DNA of 11,490 nucleotides from Chloroflexota bacterium (GTDB taxonomy: Bacteria; Chloroflexota; Anaerolineae; J102). The stretch is from positions 1 to 11,490 of the forward strand of contig JAADFV010000460.1 in assembly GCA_013152695.1 (NCBI GenBank), written 5' to 3'. This document shows, piece after piece, positions 1 to 5,712 of this stretch (position 1 is its first letter; each line of letters opens with the position of its first letter). Both the position numbers and the translations under genes were made by a program. Under the pieces are notes generated by a model. It was not told where the DNA came from. It was given only the letters and a program-made list of their open reading frames with translations, and searched no databases.

Positions 1-61
1 TAAGACTCAATCCAGCTCCGGGTCGACTTGTAAATATCTTTGCAATTCTTCCCTTCCAATC

Positions 62-90
62 GTGACAAGACCACGCAAATATCGTAATAT
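62..90 (+). promoter_or_regulatory. Possible promoter of the first XRE-cupin gene
   Basis: GTGACA at 62-67 (5 of 6 matches to the -35 consensus) and TAATAT at 85-90 (4 of 6 to the -10 consensus) are separated by 17 bases. If real, transcription would start near position 97, inside the longest reading frame that begins at 91. Translation would then begin at one of the ATGs at 112, 121 or 124. The -10 match is modest and AT-rich sequence gives such matches by chance. Confidence 0.3.
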
Positions 91-738
91 ATGAGTACTT
101 CAAACGATACGATGTACAAAATGATGAATCAAGACAGAAATGATCCACCTGATCAAAATCAATCTTTGGGAGCACGAATTCGCCAAAGACGGAAAGAACT
201 GAAATTACGTCTGGTCGAATTAGGAGAAATGTGCGGTATTTCGCCCTCATTTCTAAGCCAGATCGAAAGAGATCAGGCCAACCCTTCCATTTCCACTCTA
301 CATGACATTGCTACGGCTTTGGGCGTAACAGTGGCTTCATTTTTCGACAGCCCTGCTGAAAACCCTCGTGAAGCGGTCAAAATGTCGAAAAAGGAACCTG
401 CTGCCTGGGTCGTTCGCGCCAATGCCCGTAAAACACTAATGTACCCTGGCTCTGGTATTAGAAATGAATTACTCTCCCCCGACCTGAATCGAGCAATTCA
501 GATGATGTATGTTGTTATTCCTCCCGGAGCAAGTACGGGAAGTGAAGCGTTAGTGCATGAGGGAGAAGAATGTGGCGTGGTATTGCAAGGCACTGTTGAA
601 ATATGGGCGGGAGAGGAGCACTTTATTTTAGGGCCAGGAGATGCAATTTATCAAAAGAGCACGATTCCGCATCGAAGTAGAAACATAGGGGAAGATGATG
701 TGATTATTGTAGTGGCTATAACACCGCCTTCATTTTAA
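91..738 (+). CDS. XRE-family HTH regulator with C-terminal cupin domain (paralogue 1)
   Basis: This is a cytoplasmic DNA-binding regulator that probably senses a small ligand. Residues about 26-80 form an XRE/HTH_3 helix-turn-helix (recognition region around SPSFLSQIERDQANPS). After a short linker, residues about 120-212 form a single cupin barrel with the pattern HEGEECGVVLQG (H156, E160) and a second motif GPGD...H194. The 215-residue length is usual for XRE-cupin proteins of the PuuR/SutR kind. The start is uncertain: no Shine-Dalgarno sequence precedes 91, and ATGs at 112, 121 and 124 all lie before the HTH, so the first 7-11 residues may not be translated. The gene is followed by its own terminator, so it is probably a separate transcription unit from the operon downstream. 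Its codons are more AT-rich than those of its paralogue at 977-1564; in the cupin half 66 of 98 residues are identical (aligned by hand). The ligand is unknown. Confidence 0.9.
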   Translation: MSTSNDTMYKMMNQDRNDPPDQNQSLGARIRQRRKELKLRLVELGEMCGISPSFLSQIERDQANPSISTLHDIATALGVTVASFFDSPAENPREAVKMSKKEPAAWVVRANARKTLMYPGSGIRNELLSPDLNRAIQMMYVVIPPGASTGSEALVHEGEECGVVLQGTVEIWAGEEHFILGPGDAIYQKSTIPHRSRNIGEDDVIIVVAITPPSF

Positions 739-765
739 ATCTGGTGCACTAAAACTTGTTGGAAT

Positions 766-793
766 AAAGCCCGACGTTTTTCGTCGGGCTTTT
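766..793 (+). terminator. Rho-independent terminator after regulator 1
   Basis: An uninterrupted stem pairs AAAGCCCGACG (766-776) with CGTCGGGCTTT (782-792) around a five-T loop (777-781). It is GC-rich at its core and runs into a T-rich tail (789-799). It lies 28 bases after the stop codon at 738. It should separate regulator 1 from the promoter and operon that follow. The stem is nearly symmetrical, with A residues on the left side, so it could also work on the other strand. Confidence 0.93.
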
Positions 794-868
794 GTATTTC
801 CAAGTACCAGTGCTTATAGCATTCTCTGTACATCAAAAGGTCTTGTTTCCCGAAAATCTATGGTGCCG

Positions 869-922
869 TGACATCAATTTTTATTCAGTCAATAATTTTG
901 GTCATTTTTTCATTGACATCAA
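869..922 (+). repeat. Direct repeat TGACATCAA, two copies upstream of regulator 2
   Basis: The nine-base word TGACATCAA occurs at 869-877 and again at 914-922, 45 bases apart start to start; the second copy overlaps the -35 element. A related word ATCAAAAT occurs at 918-925 and 940-947, 22 bases apart, about two helical turns. These may be binding half-sites for one of the regulators, but the region is AT-rich and no binding data exist. Confidence 0.4.
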
Positions 923-941
923 AATATAATTGTGATACAAT
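913..941 (+). promoter_or_regulatory. Strong sigma-70-type promoter for regulator 2 and the downstream operon
   Basis: A perfect -35 TTGACA (913-918) is followed after exactly 17 bases by a -10 TACAAT (936-941, 5 of 6 matches). An extended -10 TGn (933-935) lies directly in front of the -10. The predicted transcription start is near 948, giving a leader of about 29 bases before the ATG at 977. This is the best promoter match in the window. It stands in the longest AT-rich gap, just after the terminator at 766-793, and should drive regulator 2 and, since no convincing terminator follows, the enzyme and transporter genes as well. Confidence 0.8.
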
Positions 942-950
942 CAAAATTGT
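929..950. promoter_or_regulatory. Operator-like inverted repeats overlapping the -10 element
   Basis: Three half-sites lie in a row: ATTGT (929-933), ACAAT (937-941) and ATTGT (946-950). The first two make a perfect 13-base palindrome with a GAT centre that covers the -10 box. The second and third make another palindrome with a four-base centre that covers the expected transcription start. A repressor bound here would block RNA polymerase. The likely binder, by position, is the XRE-cupin protein of 977-1564 or its paralogue at 91-738; this is inference. Confidence 0.55.
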
Positions 951-976
951 TTTTGAGCATTTCTTCCTGTTGACTC

Positions 977-1564
977 ATGAATTCCCGGCACACTCTCGGC
1001 AAAAGAATTCGTAAACTGCGCAAGGCTCGAGAATTAACTCTTGCGCAGTTGGCCGAGCGTTGCGATATCTCGACCTCATTCCTCAGTCAGATTGAACGGG
1101 AGCAGGCATCCCCTTCGGTTACAACTTTGTATACCATCGCCCGAATGTTGGGAGTATCAATGGCGTCTTTTTTCGAAGAGCCGGATTCGAGCGAGGAAGA
1201 GGGTGCTGATTCTGTCAAACCTGATAAAGCAAAGATTGTTCGGGCCGATAAGCGAAAAGTTCTCATATACCCCGGCAGCAACATTCGCAACGAGTTACTC
1301 ACCCCCGATTTGCAAAGCGCTATCCAGATGATGTGGATCGTCATGCCACCGGGGACTGATAGTGGTACTGAACCCTTCTATCACGAGGGCGACGAGTGTG
1401 GTGTTGTCTTGCAAGGTCTACTCGAAACCTGGATTGGGGATGAAAGATTTGTCCTTGGACCAGGAGATTCCATCTGTCATAAAAGCACGATTTCCCATCG
1501 CAGCAAGAATATCGGTGATACCGACGTCATTATGGTGGTTGCCAAAACACCGCCATCCATTTAG
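977..1564 (+). CDS. XRE-family HTH regulator with C-terminal cupin domain (paralogue 2, operon head)
   Basis: This is a probable ligand-responsive autoregulator of the operon it heads. Residues about 7-61 are an XRE/HTH_3 domain (STSFLSQIEREQASPS as recognition region). An acidic serine/glutamate-rich linker follows at about 68-80, then a cupin barrel at about 100-195 with HEGDECGVVLQG (H136, E140) and GPGD with H168 and H174. It is 195 residues long, normal for the family. The ATG at 977 is chosen because the HTH begins almost immediately and no earlier in-frame start lies after the promoter; there is no clear Shine-Dalgarno sequence. The stop is 35 bases before the FAD oxidoreductase gene with no terminator between, so the two are probably co-transcribed. 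Related PuuR-type regulators respond to polyamines, but the ligand here cannot be told. Confidence 0.93.
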   Translation: MNSRHTLGKRIRKLRKARELTLAQLAERCDISTSFLSQIEREQASPSVTTLYTIARMLGVSMASFFEEPDSSEEEGADSVKPDKAKIVRADKRKVLIYPGSNIRNELLTPDLQSAIQMMWIVMPPGTDSGTEPFYHEGDECGVVLQGLLETWIGDERFVLGPGDSICHKSTISHRSKNIGDTDVIMVVAKTPPSI

Positions 1565-1599
1565 TTACTCCATTTTCTACAGGCAGATAAGGAGAAAAG

Positions 1600-3192
1600 A
1601 TGACAAATCATGATTTCGACGTAATCATTGCCGGCGGAGGACACAACGGCCTGGCCTGCGGGGCGGTTTTGGCGCAGGAGGGATTGTCGGTTCTGGTGGC
1701 CGAGCGAAATCCCTGGTTGGGAGGCTGTGTGGCAACTCGTGAAGTGACTCTCCCCGGTTTTCGGCACGATATGTATGGTTCCTCCCACGTCTGGATCCAT
1801 CTCAACCCCGAATTCAAAAAGATGCTCCCCGAACTAGAACGGTACGGGCTCGAATATATCTGGGCAAATGATCATATCACGGGCCATCCTTATCATGAAG
1901 GGCCAGGCATTATTGTCTACCGGGACATTGACAAAACCGTGGAGAGTATCGCCCAATACTCGCCGGAAGATGCCCGGCGATATCGCGAAATTTATGACGG
2001 TTTTCTGGAAATCAAAGATGGTGTCGTCTCAAATCTGTTCAACCCGCCTTTGCCTCCCAGCATGATGACGGCGGTGATGGAAAACAGTGAGGCAGGCCTG
2101 GAGATGTTGCGAAATTATCGACTCAGCCCCAAAGCCTGGGTCAAAGAGAACTTCAAGCATCCCATCGTTCAGTCTTTTATCTTGGGGTGGGCGCTGGCAC
2201 CTCAAAACTGGCCTTTCCAGGAAGGTGTTGGGCAGTCTTTCTATGTCATGATTCCGGCCATTCACTTCTTTGGCGAATCCATTCCCAAAGGGGGTACGGA
2301 TCACATGCCGCTTGCTTTGGCCAAATACATCGAAGCACGCGGGGGAACAGTCATGACAAACGCTACCGTCACAGAGCTGATTGTTTCGGACGGTGAATGC
2401 CGGGGGGTCCGTCTCGCAAACGGCCAGGAGATAACAGCTTCTAAAGCTGTCGTGAGTAGTCTGGATGTAAAACAGACTTTTCTGCGTCTCGTTGCTTCCG
2501 AGCACCTCTCGCCAAAATTCTTGCGTATGGTCGATAACTTCTCATTTGGCAAGGTGAGCATCGTCCGCGCGCACTACGCCCTCGACGAAGCGCCGCAATT
2601 CAAGAATGGCACGGATATGAGCAAGACGCCATTCCAACGTATCTTCGGAAATATGGCCGATATCGAAAAACAATATGCCGAAATTGGTTTGAATATCCCT
2701 CCCAGCAAGCCTTTCTTGTGGACTGCCTGCTGGACCTTGAAAGACCCCAGCCGTGCTCCGGCCGGAAAGCACACCCTGATCATGGACACCTTTGTTTCCA
2801 ACAAGTTGCAGGATGGTAGTCGCTGGACAGACGAGCTGGCCAAACAATACGTCGACGAGGTCATGTTACCCATCCTGCAATCGCATACCACCAATATGGG
2901 GCGTGAGAACATCCTGGCCGAGTACATTGACCACGCCGAAAGCCTGGCACGTGACAACTGGTCGCTGGTGGATGGCACCACTACGGGCGGTGAGCGCACG
3001 ATGGCGCAGATGGGCTATTTCCGTCCTTTCCCAGGATACTCGCAATATCGTACTCCCATCGAGAAACTATGGATGACCGGCCCTTCCACACATCCCGGCA
3101 ACGGCATCACGGCCATGGGCACCGTCACCGCCATCGAGATGCTCAAGGAGTTTGGAATGCGGAGTGAGGAAGAAGATGAGTTCGATTTCTAA
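1600..3192 (+). CDS. FAD-dependent oxidoreductase, PYROXD2 / phytoene dehydrogenase-like
   Basis: This is a soluble flavoprotein of the amine-oxidase/phytoene-desaturase fold (530 residues, full length for the group). The N-terminus is a Rossmann dinucleotide site: beta strand, GGGHNG at 12-17, and acidic E35 at the end of the second strand in VLVAERN, followed by the LGGC turn at 40-43 that binds FAD. The C-terminus carries the second FAD motif, TGPSTHPGNGITAMG from residue 493. The GGGHNGL and STHPG signatures match PYROXD2-like proteins rather than carotenoid enzymes, and no other carotenoid gene is nearby. It would oxidise C-N or C-C single bonds of an unknown substrate. A strong Shine-Dalgarno TAAGGAG (1588-1594) sits five bases before the ATG. 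It lies between the regulator and the C-N hydrolase, suggesting a catabolic or modifying role. Confidence 0.9.
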   Translation: MTNHDFDVIIAGGGHNGLACGAVLAQEGLSVLVAERNPWLGGCVATREVTLPGFRHDMYGSSHVWIHLNPEFKKMLPELERYGLEYIWANDHITGHPYHEGPGIIVYRDIDKTVESIAQYSPEDARRYREIYDGFLEIKDGVVSNLFNPPLPPSMMTAVMENSEAGLEMLRNYRLSPKAWVKENFKHPIVQSFILGWALAPQNWPFQEGVGQSFYVMIPAIHFFGESIPKGGTDHMPLALAKYIEARGGTVMTNATVTELIVSDGECRGVRLANGQEITASKAVVSSLDVKQTFLRLVASEHLSPKFLRMVDNFSFGKVSIVRAHYALDEAPQFKNGTDMSKTPFQRIFGNMADIEKQYAEIGLNIPPSKPFLWTACWTLKDPSRAPAGKHTLIMDTFVSNKLQDGSRWTDELAKQYVDEVMLPILQSHTTNMGRENILAEYIDHAESLARDNWSLVDGTTTGGERTMAQMGYFRPFPGYSQYRTPIEKLWMTGPSTHPGNGITAMGTVTAIEMLKEFGMRSEEEDEFDF

Positions 3193-3264
3193 CAAAGCTT
3201 CGTTTCAAACCGGCAGGAGCCTGAAGGCAACGAAAACGAAAGAGGCGGATAGAAAGGAGTCAAA

Positions 3265-4416
3265 ATGAGCAAAAAAATCGAAAAATATACTGCTCTCGTC
3301 ATCCAGCCCGAAGTCTATGTGGCAGAAACTCGGGCAGATATCTACCGGAACCTCGAACACTACACCAAACTGATTGACTTTGGCGTAGGATATTTTTACG
3401 AGCGCCCGGTTCGCCTGGTGGTATTCCCGGAATACTTCCTGCAAGGCGTTACCACCCCCGGCAAGGGAGAAGATGGTCTGGAGGCTTTCATGAAAAAAGC
3501 CATCACTATTCCCGGCCCCGAGCTGGATGTCCTTGCCGAAAAATGCAAGGAGTATGGCATCTACATCGCTGGGGGCGGGGTGGTGGAACGGGTGCCTGAA
3601 TTCCCCGACCGCTGGTTCAACTCTGCCTTTATCATCGGCCCTGACGGCAAGGTCATCTTACGCTATCACAAATGGCATATTCCTGCCTCGATTGGCCTTG
3701 GCACCAGCCCCCATGATATGTGGGACGATTACAAACGGGTCTTTGGCGATTCGATCAAAACGCGCTTTCCTGTGGTCGATACCGATATCGGTAAATTAGG
3801 AACCATGACCTGCCATGATGGTGCCACACCAGAAGTTTCTCGTGCCTTGGGTTTCAATGGTGTCGAAGTGATTTGCCATCCCGGCGCCATCCAGGAAGTG
3901 GAAGGGGTTAGCGAGCCCTGGGATTTCTGGATGTTCACGCGGCGCACGCGTGCCCACGACAACATGTGCTACCTCCTGGGTGCCAATTGGGGCAAGGTTC
4001 ACTACGACTACTACCCCAAAGCTTTCTGTCCCGGCCATTCCTTCATCATCGACTACACCGGCATGGTCCTGCGGCATGCCCCTTATCCCGAAGAACAAAT
4101 CATTGCTGCCACTATCGATATTGAAGCCCTGCGCGAACATCGCACGATTGCCAACCATAACATGTGGATTGACGTCCGCACCGAAGGCTTCCGTGAAATG
4201 TATGAAGAACCCATCTATCCCCCCAACCTGTTCCCACCAGGAAAGCCACCACGAAATCTGGCAGATAAGATGGAAGGAGCCAAGCAGGTCTTGAAAACGC
4301 TCTACGGTCGAGGGCAGTTTACTCCCCCTGCAGGCTATTCGGTCGAAGATATGCCAGAACTCTTCGAGCAGCGCATTCGCTATGCTCAGGAAACGGGTAG
4401 GCTGAGGAAGGATTGA
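3265..4416 (+). CDS. Nitrilase-superfamily C-N hydrolase, aliphatic-amidase-like
   Basis: A cytoplasmic carbon-nitrogen hydrolase of 383 residues. The catalytic triad of the superfamily is visible: E56 in FPEYF, K136 in YHKWHIP and the nucleophile C183 in TMTCHDG. The stretch after the cysteine (ATPEVSRALGFNGVEVI, then RTRAHDNMCYLLGANWG and a GHSFIIDYTG strand) resembles AmiE/AmiF aliphatic amidases and formamidases. Such enzymes hydrolyse small amides to acid and ammonia; nitrile or carbamoyl substrates cannot be excluded. The region between K136 and C183 has no glutamate, although most relatives keep a second Glu about ten residues after the lysine; here that stretch reads PASIGLGTSPHDMW. 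The C-terminal 70 residues, rich in proline, exceed the core fold. Shine-Dalgarno AAAGGAG (3253-3259) sets the start. The next gene begins two bases after the stop, indicating translational coupling. Confidence 0.9.
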   Translation: MSKKIEKYTALVIQPEVYVAETRADIYRNLEHYTKLIDFGVGYFYERPVRLVVFPEYFLQGVTTPGKGEDGLEAFMKKAITIPGPELDVLAEKCKEYGIYIAGGGVVERVPEFPDRWFNSAFIIGPDGKVILRYHKWHIPASIGLGTSPHDMWDDYKRVFGDSIKTRFPVVDTDIGKLGTMTCHDGATPEVSRALGFNGVEVICHPGAIQEVEGVSEPWDFWMFTRRTRAHDNMCYLLGANWGKVHYDYYPKAFCPGHSFIIDYTGMVLRHAPYPEEQIIAATIDIEALREHRTIANHNMWIDVRTEGFREMYEEPIYPPNLFPPGKPPRNLADKMEGAKQVLKTLYGRGQFTPPAGYSVEDMPELFEQRIRYAQETGRLRKD

Positions 4417-4417
4417 A

Positions 4418-4657
4418 ATGAAGGTCGCCAGCAAACTCGTCAAAATGGATTTCGTCATCGGCAAGATCGAACGTAAAGATCAATACCTGATCATTTACAG
4501 CCATCCCGACTCTACCATTCCCGCCAAAGTACGGATGGATGCCGTCGATGTATGGATGCTCCTGCGCGCCATGTTGAATTGGCAAGTAATTGTGTATCTT
4601 TTGTCGTTGCCGGTTCTGTATCGCCGGGCCAAGCATCAGGCGCGAGAGGAAAAATAG
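4418..4657 (+). CDS. Small protein of unknown function, coupled to the C-N hydrolase
   Basis: I do not recognise this 79-residue protein. Its ATG lies one base after the hydrolase stop codon, with a good Shine-Dalgarno AGGAAG (4405-4410) seven bases upstream inside the hydrolase gene, so it is very likely translated and coupled. Residues 10-40 look beta-rich (FVIGKIERKDQYLIIYSH, then PAKVRM). Residues 42-68 are a strongly hydrophobic helix (VWMLLRAMLNW then VIVYLLSLPVLY), and the end is basic (RRAKHQAR). This could be a small subunit that packs against the hydrolase, or a single-pass membrane-anchored protein with a cytoplasmic N-terminus. The LLM oxidoreductase start follows at 4666, so three genes are nearly contiguous. 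A chance reading frame is less likely given the coupling, but not excluded. Confidence 0.7.
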   Translation: MKVASKLVKMDFVIGKIERKDQYLIIYSHPDSTIPAKVRMDAVDVWMLLRAMLNWQVIVYLLSLPVLYRRAKHQAREEK

Positions 4658-4665
4658 GTGTACTG

Positions 4666-5637
4666 ATGCAGATCGCGCTTACCATCGAAGGCCAAAGAGG
4701 CTTGACCTGGCAACGCTGGCAGCGCCTGGTCCTGGCGGTCGAAGCGCTGGGCTTTGCCGGCCTGTATCGTTCTGATCATTTCGTGGATGCGCACCCTCCC
4801 GACCAGGATTCCCTCGAATTATGGACGTCGTTGACCTGGCTGGCCGACAATACCAAAAGAATCGAATTCGGCCCCCTTGTCACGCCCCTCTCCTTTCGGC
4901 ATCCCGTTCATACTGCCCGCATGGCCAGAGATGTGGATGATTTATCGCAGGGAAGGCTGGTTTTGGGTGTTGGTGCGGGGTGGGAAGGTGGCCGGCGGGA
5001 ATATAACATGTTTGGTTTCGAATTATTGTCTACGAATGCGCGCTTCGCTCGTTTCGAAGAGGGCTTGCAGGTCATTACCCGTCTTCTCCGCGAACCTTCC
5101 CCCCAGACCTTCAGCGGCCGCTTCTATCGCTTACAGGACGCAATCCTGCTCCCACGCCCCAAGAGAGAAACTGGCCCACCTATTCTTGTCGGCGGAAACG
5201 GACCCACACGCTTGTTGCCTCTCGCGGCAAAATATGCGGATGAGTGGAACGCAATTTTCCGTACGCCAAAACAATTTGCCGCCCTCAACCACAAATTGAA
5301 CCAACTGCTGGATGAGTCAAGGCGCCCGCGCCACAGCGTTATTCGTTCACAAATGATGGGATTGATATTTGGGCGTAATCAGGCCGCCTTGCAAAAGAAA
5401 TTGCAGGGAAACACCGTAGAAAGTATGTGGAGACGTGGTTTCGTTGCCGGAACCCCTTCCCAAATTGTAGATCAACTCAGTCAGCTCGAAGAAGCCGGCG
5501 TCCAAAAAGTCATGCTGCAATGGACAGACCTGGATGACATCGCAGGACTGGAAACCCTTGCTGACTTCGTCCTTCCACAACTGCAAACAAATGCTGTTGT
5601 GGGCCATGCAAAGAAGGAGGTGATTTCAGATCAATAA
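4666..5637 (+). CDS. Luciferase-like (LLM class) flavin/F420-dependent oxidoreductase
   Basis: A TIM-barrel oxidoreductase of the bacterial luciferase superfamily, 323 residues, normal length. Visible signatures are the N-terminal MQIALTIEGQRGLTW strand, YRSDHF at 34-39, FGPLVTPLSFRHP, RLVLGVGAGW ending at 106 followed by the EYNMFGF segment, the PPILVGGNG strand, and a C-terminal GTPSQIVDQL motif. These fit the F420-dependent branch, but FMN use cannot be ruled out from sequence alone. The frame is open upstream to an ATG at 4552, but that would overlap the 79-residue gene; the family N-terminus begins exactly at the ATG at 4666, so that start is chosen. A possible Shine-Dalgarno AGGTG lies at 4656-4660. 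Two in-frame stops (5635-5640) end it. The last dozen residues carry an unusual perfect Shine-Dalgarno sequence in the DNA. Confidence 0.9.
   Translation: MQIALTIEGQRGLTWQRWQRLVLAVEALGFAGLYRSDHFVDAHPPDQDSLELWTSLTWLADNTKRIEFGPLVTPLSFRHPVHTARMARDVDDLSQGRLVLGVGAGWEGGRREYNMFGFELLSTNARFARFEEGLQVITRLLREPSPQTFSGRFYRLQDAILLPRPKRETGPPILVGGNGPTRLLPLAAKYADEWNAIFRTPKQFAALNHKLNQLLDESRRPRHSVIRSQMMGLIFGRNQAALQKKLQGNTVESMWRRGFVAGTPSQIVDQLSQLEEAGVQKVMLQWTDLDDIAGLETLADFVLPQLQTNAVVGHAKKEVISDQ
5614..5624 (+). promoter_or_regulatory. Perfect Shine-Dalgarno sequence without an adjacent start codon
   Basis: AAGGAGGTGAT is fully complementary to the bacterial 16S rRNA 3' end. It sits inside the last codons of the LLM oxidoreductase gene, but no ATG, GTG or TTG follows within the normal 4-12 base spacing. 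The next start used is at 5713 with its own Shine-Dalgarno at 5700-5706. It may pause ribosomes near the stop, or be a remnant of a lost gene start. Confidence 0.5.
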
Positions 5638-5712
5638 TAAGATCAAGACCACACCACCAGTTTCCCCTCATTTTCTACTCGATAAGACACTATTTCTTTG
5701 GGAGGAGCCCAA

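Noticed and set aside
1..90. Possible end of an upstream gene at the window start
   Set aside because: A TAA at position 1 cannot be tied to any reading frame without sequence further left; nothing else is recognisable in these 90 bases apart from the weak promoter at 62-90.
3199..3240. Inverted repeat TTCGTTT / AAACGAA in the gap before the hydrolase gene
   Set aside because: Only seven AT-rich pairs around a 28-base loop and no T tail; too weak to call a terminator or regulatory hairpin.
3796..4464. 222-residue reading frame on the minus strand
   Set aside because: Antisense to the hydrolase, whose catalytic residues are intact; the product has no recognisable domain.
4552..4665. 38-residue upstream extension of the LLM oxidoreductase
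   Set aside because: It would overlap the 79-residue gene, and the family's typical N-terminal strand begins exactly at the ATG at 4666.
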